Shown here: positions 1 to 10,831 of the stretch, piece after piece
How the letters are laid out: each line of letters starts with the position of its first letter
How positions within the stretch are numbered: the first letter of the stretch is position 1
Assembly: GCF_001729485.1 (NCBI RefSeq)
Contig: NZ_CP017157.1
Coordinates: 7,254,001-7,318,000 of the forward strand
Direction: 5' to 3'
Length of the DNA: 64,000 bases
Source of the DNA: Streptomyces lydicus
GTDB lineage: Bacteria > Actinomycetota > Actinomycetes > Streptomycetales > Streptomycetaceae
The notes under the pieces: generated by a model
The model's database searches: none
What the model saw: the letters and a program-made list of their open reading frames with translations, nothing else
Told to the model about the DNA's origin: nothing
Program-made: the position numbers and the translations under genes

Positions 1-2
1 AT

Positions 3-42
3 GGGCGGGCCGGAGAGCCGGACGGGCGGGCCGGAGAGCCGG
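3..42. repeat. Two 19-bp direct repeats at the window edge
   Basis: GGGCGGGCCGGAGAGCCGG occurs at 3-21 and again at 24-42, a period of 21 bp, just past the stop codon of the first gene. Each copy contains a CCGGagaGCCGG-like dyad, so the pair may serve as a terminator. It may continue beyond the left edge. Confidence 0.6.
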
Positions 43-50
43 CCGTCGGC

Positions 51-740
51 TCACACCCCCGTGGGCGCCAGTTCGCGTTCCCGGTCCGTCTCGCGGGCCG
101 CGAAGGGGCACTGCCACTCGGCGGGCTTGGGGCGGCCGGAGTAGCGGCGGGCCTCGGAGAGTTCCTCGTACTCGTGGAGGTTGGGGTTGATGTCGCCCTG
201 CAGCTTGATGTCCTGCTTGCGTATCTTCTCCGCCAGCCGGTCCCACATCCCGGCGCCCTTGATCCGGGTGAACTGCTCGTGGGAGTTGAAGGCCAGCATC
301 GGGAAGGGCGGGCGGCGGCCCCAGCGGCGGTGGGTCTCGTGCAGGCCGATCACGAAGAACGGATGGCCGGCCACGCTGTACGCGAATTCTCTGGCCTGCG
401 GGTCCGAGGAATAGCCCTCCGCCCACCGGTAGTTCTCCGCGTCCTGTTCGTGCAGCAGCTGGAGGTGCTGCCAGAGCAGCTCCTCGAAGCGCAGCTCGTC
501 CACCCCGCGCGGCTGCTCGAAGGTCGCGACGAAACTCGTGAACGTCCGGGCGCTCCAGTTCGCCGAACCGACGAACTCCGCGAGATCGAGCGCCATCAGA
601 CGGGCCGACTCCGCGCCCCCCAGCAGGTCATAGTGCCGGTGTGCGATGCCCCCCTGGCGCCAGGCGGAACGTCCCGCCAGACAGGAGAACCGGTCTCCCA
701 GGATGAACCGCTCGACCTCATCACGCGCATCCGACGTCAT
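51..740 (-). CDS. YqcI/YcgG (GntA-like) family protein
   Basis: A 229-residue protein of the YqcI/YcgG family. Characterised members such as GntA are haem-dependent N-hydroxylases acting on guanidino compounds; the substrate here is unknown. The central stretch around GHPFFVIGLHETHRRWGR and the following PFPMLAFNSHEQF block is the conserved family core, with several histidines that could ligate haem. The start at 740 is preferred over the in-frame ATG at 758 because AAGGAAGG lies 7 nt upstream and overlaps the longer reading. No signal peptide or membrane segment is seen, so it should be cytoplasmic. It stands alone, with about 300 bp before the next gene. The family call is fairly firm; catalytic activity is inferred. 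Confidence 0.75.
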   Translation of the reverse strand: MTSDARDEVERFILGDRFSCLAGRSAWRQGGIAHRHYDLLGGAESARLMALDLAEFVGSANWSARTFTSFVATFEQPRGVDELRFEELLWQHLQLLHEQDAENYRWAEGYSSDPQAREFAYSVAGHPFFVIGLHETHRRWGRRPPFPMLAFNSHEQFTRIKGAGMWDRLAEKIRKQDIKLQGDINPNLHEYEELSEARRYSGRPKPAEWQCPFAARETDRERELAPTGV

Positions 741-1036
741 GGCCAGCCTTCCTTCCACCTACGTACCTCCTCGGGGGAGATCATCTCCTTCACGGAATCC
801 GACAGGCGCCCGCCCCAGCCCCACGCACCCGGGCCCACGGGGCGGCTGCGGCAGCCGAGACCGCACACGGGCAGGACCGGGTCCGACGGGGAAAACGGGG
901 AGGGTCGCTGGGTGATTGTGACCGGCCGAAGCCGATCGGCGAAATGCCCGAAGCGGCGTCCGTGGCGACGATTCGCTCACATCGCCCGATGAGCACGGCG
1001 TTTCACCCAACGTGAGGGAGCCGGGCGCGCCGCGGG

Positions 1037-1366
1037 TCAGCCGGCGGCGCCGGTCCGGTCGTCGGCGGAGTGCCGGTCCGCGCCCTGCGCCTGCTGCCGG
1101 CGCAGCGCCCGTACGCCGCGGAACCCGATCACGCCGATTGCCGTCCCCAAGAGAAAGGAAGCCACCGCGAGCAGGAGATGGACCCAGAAGTAGGCGGTCG
1201 GGTCACCCGCGTCGTCGAAGGCGAGACCGCTCCCGTCCTTCCAGAGGTTCTTGACGAAAGTGATCCAGATGAACCAGCTCCACACCCCGAAGGCGAGCAG
1301 GAACCAGGCCACCGGGCGCGAGAGAGTCGTGGGTGTGCGGGGGGAGTCCCCGGAGGAACGCAGCAT
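1037..1366 (-). CDS. SCO4848-like small integral membrane protein
   Basis: A 109-residue protein with two predicted membrane helices (about residues 20-40 and 61-83) joined by a loop containing KNLWKDGSGLAFDDAGDPTAYFW. This loop is highly conserved in the actinomycete SCO4848 family, whose function is unknown. Frame and helices favour the ATG at 1366, with a weak GGA ahead of it; an upstream in-frame ATG at 1393 is possible but adds no recognisable sequence. The gene is divergent from the D,D-carboxypeptidase and near YihY, as I recall from S. coelicolor. That neighbourhood suggests an envelope role, which is inference. Confidence 0.8.
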   Translation of the reverse strand: MLRSSGDSPRTPTTLSRPVAWFLLAFGVWSWFIWITFVKNLWKDGSGLAFDDAGDPTAYFWVHLLLAVASFLLGTAIGVIGFRGVRALRRQQAQGADRHSADDRTGAAG

Positions 1367-1466
1367 GCGTTCCAGTATGGGCAGCGGCTCCATCCGGCGG
1401 TCGGGAGGGGCACTCTTCCGTGGGGTGCTGTCGGCGGCGGGGTCAAAGGGGGGTACGTTCAGCGAC

Positions 1467-2807
1467 GTGCCGACGACCTTCAGTGCCTCCACGGCTTCCA
1501 CGGCCGCCACCGGACCGCTCGCCCCGGCCGCCCCCGCCGCGACCGGCAGCGCCGGACGCGCGGCGCGCAACGGCTTCCCCCTGCGCACCGTCGCCGCGCT
1601 GGCCGCCGGCGGGCTGCTGGGCTCCCCGCTGCTGGCCGGCACCGCCCAGGCCGACCCCAAGGCCCCGGCGCCGCCGGCGAAGATGTCGCAGATCGGCGGG
1701 GACCGGCTGGGTACGCCCGGCGTCCACGTGCAGCCGAAGCCCGGAGCCCCGAAGCTGCCGGGGCCGGACGCGCTGACCGCCCGGTCGTGGATCGTCTCGG
1801 ACGCCGAGTCCGGCAAGGTGCTGGCCGCCAAGAACCCGCACTGGCAGCTCGCGCCGGCCAGCACCCTGAAGATGCTGTTCGCGGACACCGTGCTGCCGAA
1901 GTTCCCCAAGGACCAGAAGCACACCGTCAAGCCCGCCGACCTCGCCGGCATGGGCGCGGGCAGCAGCATGGTCGGGATAAAGGAGAACCTCACCTACACG
2001 GTCCACGACCTGTGGCTCGGGGTCTTCCTGCGGTCCGGGAACGACGCGGTGCACACGCTCTCCGCGATGAACGGCGGCACGGCGGCCACCGTCGCGCAGA
2101 TGCAGCAGCACGCCAAGGAGCTGAACGCCAACGACACCCACGTGGTGACGCCGGACGGCTACGACGCGCCGGGGCAGGTCTCCAGCGCGTACGACCTGAG
2201 CCTGTTCGCGCGGGCCGGGCTGCAGAACGCCGACTTCCGCGAGTACTGCTCGACAGCGAGCGCCCAGTTCCCCGGCGACAAGGGCAAGGACGGCAAGCGG
2301 GCGACGTTCGGCATCCAGAACACCAACCGGCTGCTCAGCGGCGACTACGACATCAAGCCCTACCCGGGGATCGCCGGGGTGAAGAACGGCTCGACCACCA
2401 ACGCCGGCTCGACCTTCACCGGTGTGGCGCAGCGGGGTGACCGCAAGCTGCTGGTGACGGTGATGAACCCGGCGAAGAAGCTGCACAACGAGGCGTACAA
2501 GGAGGCCGCGCAGCTGCTGGACTGGGGCTTCGCGGCGGCCGACAAGGTGGAGCCGGTCGGCCGGCTGGTCGGGCCGCGCAGCGAGGACGACGGCCGGGGC
2601 GCGGTGGCCCCCGCGAAGCACCGCAAGGGCGCGAACGACAGCACCCAGGCGGCGCTGGACAGCACCGGCGGATCGGGCGGCGCCTGGACCGCGGTGGGGA
2701 TCGGCGGCGGCGCGGTGGTGCTGCTGGGGCTCGTGGGGCTGGCCGTGCACCGCCGGTGGCCGCTGCCGGCGCTGGTCCGCGGGCGGGGACGGCGCTCGGG
2801 CAGGTGA
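1467..2807 (+). CDS. D-alanyl-D-alanine carboxypeptidase (penicillin-binding protein)
   Basis: A secreted, C-terminally anchored serine peptidase trimming the terminal D-alanine from peptidoglycan stem peptides. With the GTG at 1467 it has 446 residues. An N-terminal signal segment ends near AGTAQA (residue 61). The active-site SxxK is S132-T-L-K135, followed by S190-G-N192. The third motif reads K306-N-G instead of the usual K-T/S-G. A C-terminal helix (about 410-430) precedes an Arg-rich tail. The frame stays open back to 1251, with ATGs at 1365 and 1377, but those overlap the divergent gene; GTG 1467 follows AAAGGGGGG by 13 nt, a long spacing. The start is therefore uncertain while the family is firm. 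Confidence 0.85.
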   Translation: MPTTFSASTASTAATGPLAPAAPAATGSAGRAARNGFPLRTVAALAAGGLLGSPLLAGTAQADPKAPAPPAKMSQIGGDRLGTPGVHVQPKPGAPKLPGPDALTARSWIVSDAESGKVLAAKNPHWQLAPASTLKMLFADTVLPKFPKDQKHTVKPADLAGMGAGSSMVGIKENLTYTVHDLWLGVFLRSGNDAVHTLSAMNGGTAATVAQMQQHAKELNANDTHVVTPDGYDAPGQVSSAYDLSLFARAGLQNADFREYCSTASAQFPGDKGKDGKRATFGIQNTNRLLSGDYDIKPYPGIAGVKNGSTTNAGSTFTGVAQRGDRKLLVTVMNPAKKLHNEAYKEAAQLLDWGFAAADKVEPVGRLVGPRSEDDGRGAVAPAKHRKGANDSTQAALDSTGGSGGAWTAVGIGGGAVVLLGLVGLAVHRRWPLPALVRGRGRRSGR

Positions 2808-2832
2808 GACGCGGCCGCGGGGCGGTGGGGGC

Positions 2833-3810
2833 TCAGCCCTCCCGCCCCTCGGGCGCCGCCGCGGGCCCGTCCGGCCCGTCCGCCCGCTCCCGGACACCCG
2901 CGCCGCCCGCCTCCCCCCGCTCGACCGTCTCCTCCCTCTCCTCCGTCTGCTCCGCCTCTGCCGTCTTCTCCTGGGTGGCGGTCCACGAGGCGCAGTACAC
3001 CAGCAGCTTCGCGGTGAAGTTGATCCACAGCAGCAGGGCGATCGGGGTGCCGAAGGCGCCGTACATGCTGCGCGAGGCGACGCCCCTGAGGTAGCCGCTG
3101 AGCAGCAGCTTGAGCAGTTCGAAGCCGATCGCGCCCATCAGGCCGGCGACCACCACGGCGCGGCGCGGCGGATGGGCGCCGGGGAGCCTGGTCAGGATGT
3201 AGGCCAGCAGCAGGAAGTCCGCGAGGACGGCGATGCAGAAGCCGGCGACCGAGAGCAGGACGGCGCCGGCCCCGCCCTCCGGCAGGCCGATCGCCTCGGC
3301 CGCCTTGCCGACCGCCGCGGAGGCGAAGGTGGAGCAGGCGAGCGAGAGCACCGCGACACCGCCGAGGCCGAGCAGCAGGGCGCCGTCCCGGAGCTTGCCG
3401 AGGAAGAAGTTGCCCTCCTCGTCGTCCTTCTCCCACACGGCGCGCAGGCAGTCGCGCAGCGACTCGACCCAGCCGATACCGGTGAGCAGCAACACGCCAC
3501 CGGCGACCAGCCCGATGGTGGTGGCGTTTTCGACGAGTGAGGCGAGGTCGAGTTGCGCGGCGATGCCGGGGATCTGCTCGGCGATCTTGGTTTGCAGCTT
3601 GTGCACCCCGCTGGGGCCGAGCAGCGCGGCGCTGATCGCGGCGGCGACGGTGAGCAGCGGGAACAGGGCGACGAAACTGGTGAAGGTGATCGCGGCGGCG
3701 AGCCGGGTCCACTTGACCCGCAGCATGCGCGTGTAGGCGCGCCAGAGGTGGGTGGTCATCAGCCAGGTGACGGCCGGTCCGATCACCGGCAGCCTGCTCA
3801 GCCAGTCCAT
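2833..3810 (-). CDS. YihY/virulence factor BrkB family membrane protein
   Basis: A 325-residue polytopic membrane protein of the YihY/BrkB family, whose biochemical role is unsettled. The N-terminus carries the family-typical KWTRLAAAITFTSFVALFPLL region, followed by about six hydrophobic helices ending near residue 275. The C-terminal 50 residues are Glu/Gly-rich, charged and presumably cytoplasmic. An ORF covering the same DNA in another frame is compositional shadow. The gene converges on the carboxypeptidase gene with only 25 bp between stops. The ATG at 3810 begins MDWLSRLPVIGPAVTWL, typical for the family, so no alternative is needed. Confidence 0.85.
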   Translation of the reverse strand: MDWLSRLPVIGPAVTWLMTTHLWRAYTRMLRVKWTRLAAAITFTSFVALFPLLTVAAAISAALLGPSGVHKLQTKIAEQIPGIAAQLDLASLVENATTIGLVAGGVLLLTGIGWVESLRDCLRAVWEKDDEEGNFFLGKLRDGALLLGLGGVAVLSLACSTFASAAVGKAAEAIGLPEGGAGAVLLSVAGFCIAVLADFLLLAYILTRLPGAHPPRRAVVVAGLMGAIGFELLKLLLSGYLRGVASRSMYGAFGTPIALLLWINFTAKLLVYCASWTATQEKTAEAEQTEEREETVERGEAGGAGVRERADGPDGPAAAPEGREG

Positions 3811-3980
3811 GGCATTCCCCTCGTGCCCCCGTGGCCCGCCGGCCCGGGCCGGTTGTGCGGCGGGGGGCCCGGCCGATCCGGAGCCCTAGCGTCCGCGTAC
3901 CCCGGGAATGCCCCCGCTCATACGTCGGCGTGGGCCATCGTGTGGACCGCCGGCCGGGCACGGCCCGGAGCGGGCACGGC

Positions 3981-4565
3981 TCAGCAGGAGGGGGCGGGCG
4001 GCCGGGAGAGGTCGGCGGCCTGACGGGGGACGGCCGCCGTACGCGGACCGAAGGGGTACTCCCGCTCCAGGCGCCAGACCGCGTCCGCGCCCTGCTCGTA
4101 GAGCGCGAAACCGCTGATCGTCCAGGTGGCGGAGAAGTCCCGCAGCTCGTCCTGGGCGCGGTCCATGGCGGCCTCGGCGATGCCGTGCGCGACGGTCACA
4201 TGGGGGTGGTACGGGAACTGCAGCTCCCGGGCGCAGGGGCCGGAAGGGGCGCGCACCCGGGCCTGGAGGGCGGTGCAGCCCGCCTCCCCCTCGGTGACCT
4301 TGACGAAGACGACCGGGGAGAGCGGGCGGAAGGTGCCGGTGCCTTCCAGGCGGAGCGGGAAGGCGCGGCAGCCGGCCGCGACCTCGGCGAGGTGGCGTTC
4401 GACGGCGGGCAGCGCGTCGGTGTGCACCTCCGTCGGCGGGAGGAGGGTGATGTGCGTGGGGATGCCGTGTGCGGCAGGGTCCCCGAAGCCCGCGCGCTTC
4501 CGCTGGAGGAAGCTGCCGTACGGCTCCGGGACCGCGATCGAAACGCCCAGCGTTACGGTCCCCAC
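3981..4565 (-). CDS. 2'-5' RNA ligase / cyclic phosphodiesterase-like protein
   Basis: A 194-residue protein of the 2H phosphoesterase superfamily, with the two diagnostic HxT motifs T37-H-I-T40 and P121-H-V-T124 at the expected separation. These enzymes act on 2',5'- or 2',3'-cyclic phosphate ends of RNA or small nucleotides; the substrate here is unknown. No signal peptide is present. The upstream leader contains GGAGGGAG shortly before the ATG, a strong ribosome site. The Pro/Arg-rich last 25 residues are probably disordered. It lies in the same orientation as trpS but is separated from it by a terminator-like hairpin, so it is probably transcribed alone. Confidence 0.8.
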   Translation of the reverse strand: MGTVTLGVSIAVPEPYGSFLQRKRAGFGDPAAHGIPTHITLLPPTEVHTDALPAVERHLAEVAAGCRAFPLRLEGTGTFRPLSPVVFVKVTEGEAGCTALQARVRAPSGPCARELQFPYHPHVTVAHGIAEAAMDRAQDELRDFSATWTISGFALYEQGADAVWRLEREYPFGPRTAAVPRQAADLSRPPAPSC

Positions 4566-4674
4566 TGCGTTCTCCCTCCTGACGTGTGTGCGGCGCGCTC
4601 GCGCACCCTCCTAGTGTGCCGGGTGCGCGCCCTTCGCGGGGAGCGTCCTCGGCTCTGTTGCGGGCAGGCACAAA

Positions 4675-4694
4675 GGCCCCCGCAGGTGGGGGCC
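4675..4694 (-). terminator. Rho-independent-type hairpin after trpS
   Basis: GGCCCCC at 4675-4681 pairs with GGGGGCC at 4688-4694 around a 6-nt loop. A second, longer GC-rich near-palindrome centred near 4725 lies closer to the trpS stop. Neither has a T-run, which is usual in Streptomyces. Confidence 0.6.
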
Positions 4695-4749
4695 CCTGGT
4701 TCCGCGGGGGTCGCGCGGGCCGCCCGGGCGGGCCGCGCGGACGGTCCCG

Positions 4750-7492
<2,743 letters not shown>

Positions 7493-7536
7493 GGCGTCCT
7501 CCGGGGCGCTCGATCGGTGGTCCGGTCGGGTCCCGG

Positions 7537-7615
7537 GTGCCCAGGCGGGCGGCACCTCGTGATGGTGGCCGCACACCGCTCCCTCGGGGTCGCTTCCCCG
7601 TACGCCAGTCGCGAT
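7537..7615 (-). promoter_or_regulatory. ZTP (pfl) riboswitch in the glyA leader
   Basis: Read on the minus strand, the leader contains CGACTGGCG (7611-7603), then GGGGAAGCGACCCC, then CCGCCTGGGCA (7548-7538) inside a GGTGCC/GGGCACC stem. The CCGCCUGGGC loop and CGACUGGCG element, in this order and at about this distance, are hallmarks of the ZTP/pfl aptamer. It ends about 45 nt before the ATG, leaving room for a short expression platform over the GGAGG ribosome site. Association with glyA is a known context of this class. Confidence 0.85.
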
Positions 7616-7762
7616 GCGCACCGCCGAGTCTAGACGCCGCCGCACCCGGCGGCGCCGGGACCACCGACCGCCCGGGCGGCTTCCGAACACACCGCCCGCG
7701 CGGCACTATAGAGGGGCAGATCGGCGCATATGCCCCGTACGGCCTACCGAAACGGAGATCCG

Positions 7763-8968
7763 GTGACGTCCACGGAACGCAGCATCGCCGCCGCCGAAGC
7801 CCACAGCGCGCACACCTACCACCCGCTCCCCGTCGTCGTGGCCACCGCCGAGGGCGCCTGGATGACGGATGTGGAGGGCCGGCGCTACCTGGACATGCTC
7901 GCCGGCTACTCCGCGCTGAACTTCGGGCACGGCAACCGCCGCCTGCTCGACGCCGCCCGGGCCCAGCTGGAACGGGTCACGCTCACCTCGCGCGCCTTCC
8001 ACCACGACCGGTTCGGGGACTTCTGCACCCAGCTGGCCGAGCTGTGCGGAATGGAGCTGGTGCTGCCGATGAACACCGGCGCCGAGGCGGTCGAGACGGC
8101 GATCAAGACGGCCCGCAAGTGGGGCTACAAGGTCAAGGGCGTGCCGGACGGCCGCGCGCGGATCATCGTCGCCGACAACAACTTCCACGGCCGCACCACC
8201 ACCATCGTCTCCTTCTCCACCGACGCCGAGGCCCGCGCCGACTTCGGCCCGTACACCCCCGGCTTCGACGTCGTCCCCTACGGCGACCTCGCCGCGCTGG
8301 AGGCCGCCGTCGGCGACGACACGGTGGCCGTCCTGCTGGAGCCGGTCCAGGGCGAGGCGGGCGTCCTGGTGCCGCCGCCGGGCTACCTCGCGGGCGTACG
8401 GGAGCTGACCCGGCGCCGGAACGTGCTGTTCATCGCCGACGAGATCCAGTCCGGCCTGGGCCGCACCGGCCGGACCTTCGCCTGTGAGCACGAGGGCGTC
8501 GTCCCGGACGTGTACGTCCTGGGCAAGGCGCTGGGCGGCGGGGTGGTGCCGGTGTCGGCGGTGGTCTCGTCCCGCGAGGTGCTGGGCGTCTTCGCGCCCG
8601 GCGAGCACGGCTCGACGTTCGGCGGCAACCCGCTGGCCTGCGCGGTGGCGCTGGAGGTCATCGCGATGCTGCGGACCGGCGAATTCCAGCAGCGCGCCAC
8701 GGAGTTGGGCGACCATCTGCACAGCGAACTGGGGCTGCTGGTGGGCGAGGGAGCGGTGGACGCGGTACGCGGCCGCGGCCTGTGGGCGGGCGTGGACGTC
8801 AACCCCTCGCGCGGCACCGGGCGGGCCGTCTCCGAAGAGCTGCTGACCCGCGGGGTGCTGGTCAAGGACACCCACGGCGCCACCATCCGCCTCGCCCCGC
8901 CGCTGGTGATCAGCAAGGAGGACCTGGACTGGGGGCTGGCCCGGCTGCGGGACGTACTGGAGGCATGA
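7763..8968 (+). CDS. rocD: Ornithine--oxo-acid transaminase
   Basis: A class III PLP aminotransferase of 401 residues, converting ornithine and 2-oxoglutarate to glutamate semialdehyde. It shows YSALNFGHGNRRLL near the N-terminus, MNTGAEAVETAIK, the DEIQSGLGRTG motif holding the cofactor aspartate, and VLGKALGGGVVP with the PLP lysine. The GTG at 7763 is chosen because GGAG lies 7 nt upstream; the longer frame from 7730 starts without a ribosome site. Length and motif order match bacterial RocD. It is divergent from glyA with a 270-bp shared control region and is followed by a strong hairpin. Confidence 0.9.
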   Translation: MTSTERSIAAAEAHSAHTYHPLPVVVATAEGAWMTDVEGRRYLDMLAGYSALNFGHGNRRLLDAARAQLERVTLTSRAFHHDRFGDFCTQLAELCGMELVLPMNTGAEAVETAIKTARKWGYKVKGVPDGRARIIVADNNFHGRTTTIVSFSTDAEARADFGPYTPGFDVVPYGDLAALEAAVGDDTVAVLLEPVQGEAGVLVPPPGYLAGVRELTRRRNVLFIADEIQSGLGRTGRTFACEHEGVVPDVYVLGKALGGGVVPVSAVVSSREVLGVFAPGEHGSTFGGNPLACAVALEVIAMLRTGEFQQRATELGDHLHSELGLLVGEGAVDAVRGRGLWAGVDVNPSRGTGRAVSEELLTRGVLVKDTHGATIRLAPPLVISKEDLDWGLARLRDVLEA

Positions 8969-8982
8969 AGGGGGCCGGGCGG

Positions 8983-9050
8983 GCAGCGGGCGGCCGGCGG
9001 GCGAAAGCGGCCCCGGCCGCCCGCTGCGCCACGTCCCGGCCGCCCGCTGC
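8983..9050. terminator. Strong hairpin between convergent rocD and ATP-grasp gene
   Basis: GCAGCGGGCGGCCGG at 8983-8997 can pair perfectly with CCGGCCGCCCGCTGC at 9013-9027, or with an identical second copy at 9036-9050. The duplicated right arm allows two mutually exclusive stems. Confidence 0.65.
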
Positions 9051-9091
9051 GCGTGCGCGGCGGCCCGGGCCCGGGCGGCGGGCCCGGCGGC

Positions 9092-10282
9092 TCAGCGGAT
9101 CACATGGGGCACGAAGCGCGCGTACTCGTCGGTGACCGGGCCCGCCGACTCCCGGATACCGAGCCCGGCGGCCTCGTCCTCGACGACCCACGCGCCGAGC
9201 ACGACGCGGTTGCCGTCGAAGTCCGGCAGCGGAGCCAGCTCCTGGTAGCAGCAGGGGTCCTCGGGCCCGCGCGGCACCGGCTCGGCGCCCGGTTCGTGCA
9301 GGGTGACCCCGGCGCCCTCCCGGCCGAGCAGCGGCTTGGCCGCGTACCCGCGGGTGTGCGCCAGCTCGCGCGGCCCGTCGAGGTAGGCGGGCAGCAGGTT
9401 CGGGTGGCCCGGGTACAGCTCCCACAGGACCGCCAGCAGCGCCTTGTTGGACAGCAGCATCTTCCAGGCGGGTTCGATCCACAGGGTGGAGCCGGTGCCG
9501 CCGCCGTTGTCGAGGGTGTCCAGGACGTGCGGGCCGAAGTCGTCGGTGGCCAGCCACTCCCACGGGTAGAGCTTGAAACAGGCCCGCACGAAGCGCAGCC
9601 GCTGGTCGACGAAGCGGCCCGCGAGCCGGTCCCAGCCGATGTCCTCCACCGGGATCGACGCGGTCTCCAGGCCCGCCTGCTGTGCCGTCTCCTCCAGGTA
9701 CGCGACGGTCATCAGGTCCTCCCCGAGCTCGTCGCCCGCGGAGTGCGCGAAGTGCACCGGCGCGCCGGGCGGCAGCAGCGGCGCCTGCCGCTTCCAGGCC
9801 GCCACCAGCCGCTCGTGCAGCGAGTTCCACTGGTCGGCGCCGGGGAACCGCTCCTCCATCCAGAACCACTGCGGGCTGGCCGCCTCGACCAGCGACGTCG
9901 GGGTGTCGGCGTTGTACTCCAGCATCTTGGCCGGGCCGGTGCCGTCGTAGTGCAGGTCGAACCGCCCGTAGAGGGAGGGGAGTTCGGCACGCCGGCGCCA
10001 GGACTCGGCGACCAGCCCGGCCAGCCGGGGATCGGTGATCCCCAGGTCGGCGAGACGGTCACGGGAGACGAGGTGCTCGGCGGCGGCCAGGCACATCGCG
10101 TGCAGTTCCTCGACGACCTCCTCCAGCGCCTCGACCTCCGGGAGGGTGAACGCGTAGTAGGCGCTCTCGTCCCAGTACGGGCGCAGCGAGTCGTCCGGGT
10201 AGCGGGTGAGCGGGTAGATCAGGCCCTGCGCCTCGACGGTCTGCTGCCAGCCGGGGCGGGGCGCGATGGTGTGGCGTTCCAT
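9092..10282 (-). CDS. Glutathionylspermidine synthase-like ATP-grasp protein (YgiC-like)
   Basis: A 396-residue protein of the glutathionylspermidine synthase ATP-grasp family (E. coli YgiC/YjfC type). The family predicts ATP-dependent ligation of a carboxylate to an amine; the real substrates of single-domain members are unknown, and actinomycetes use mycothiol and not glutathione. Seen: ARFDLHYDG-type segment (YGRFDLHYDGTGPAKMLEYNADTP), an ATP-grasp core with FKLYPWEW, AWKMLLSNKALL and a C-terminal KPLLGREGAGVTL loop. The ATG at 10282 is 17 bp below the stop of the lipoprotein gene, so the two form an operon. A very long frame upstream to 11863 is antisense shadow. Confidence 0.8.
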   Translation of the reverse strand: MERHTIAPRPGWQQTVEAQGLIYPLTRYPDDSLRPYWDESAYYAFTLPEVEALEEVVEELHAMCLAAAEHLVSRDRLADLGITDPRLAGLVAESWRRRAELPSLYGRFDLHYDGTGPAKMLEYNADTPTSLVEAASPQWFWMEERFPGADQWNSLHERLVAAWKRQAPLLPPGAPVHFAHSAGDELGEDLMTVAYLEETAQQAGLETASIPVEDIGWDRLAGRFVDQRLRFVRACFKLYPWEWLATDDFGPHVLDTLDNGGGTGSTLWIEPAWKMLLSNKALLAVLWELYPGHPNLLPAYLDGPRELAHTRGYAAKPLLGREGAGVTLHEPGAEPVPRGPEDPCCYQELAPLPDFDGNRVVLGAWVVEDEAAGLGIRESAGPVTDEYARFVPHVIR

Positions 10283-10299
10283 GCCGGTGCCGGGTCCGC

Positions 10300-10716
10300 T
10301 CAGCCGCCGAAGGAGCCGTGGTGGCCGCCGGAGGAGCCGTGCCGGCCGCCCGAGCCGGAGCAGCCGAAGCCGCCGCGGTTGACGGCGGTGGTCTTGCTGA
10401 AGGTGCCCTGGTCGGCGTACGAGCCGCTCTTGCCGCCGTCGTAGTACCACTGGGCGTCCACCGGCTGCTTGCCCGTGCCGCGGCCGTTCCTGCCGGACCC
10501 GCCGCCGGTGCCGCCGCTCCCGGAGGACGAGCCGCCGCCCGCCGAGCAGTTCTTGGCGTCGACGACGCGGTAGCCCTTGACCACGTCGTAGCTGTTGCGG
10601 TCCACGCAGCGCTTGTCGGGCTCGGAGCCGCAGGACGTCAGGGCCGCGGCCAGCGCGCCCATCCCGCCCAGGACCACCGTGCTCGACCGCAGCCGCCGCC
10701 GTGCCTTCTCGGCCAT
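10300..10716 (-). CDS. YgiB-like small lipoprotein
   Basis: A 138-residue predicted lipoprotein: Arg-rich n-region, hydrophobic segment and a lipobox L-T-S-C with Cys near residue 29. After it come RNSYDVVKGYRVV, then Gly/Ser-rich sequence and a C-terminal end TAVNRGGFGCSGSGG. The RGGFG(x) end and the coupling to a YgiC-like gene recall E. coli YgiB (DUF1190), though this protein is shorter; that link is inference. The start at 10716 is preferred because GGGGGAT precedes it by about 9 nt. It is the first gene of a two-gene operon and diverges from the EamA-type transporter. Confidence 0.7.
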   Translation of the reverse strand: MAEKARRRLRSSTVVLGGMGALAAALTSCGSEPDKRCVDRNSYDVVKGYRVVDAKNCSAGGGSSSGSGGTGGGSGRNGRGTGKQPVDAQWYYDGGKSGSYADQGTFSKTTAVNRGGFGCSGSGGRHGSSGGHHGSFGG

Positions 10717-10831
10717 TTCCGCATCCCCCGTCAACGTTCATCCGTGTGAGCCCGGCAAGCCTAGAGGGACGCATCCGCTTCCCGGGCCGCGGCCCTGCCG
10801 CCTTTCCGACTCGCCCCCTACAGTCGGCTCC

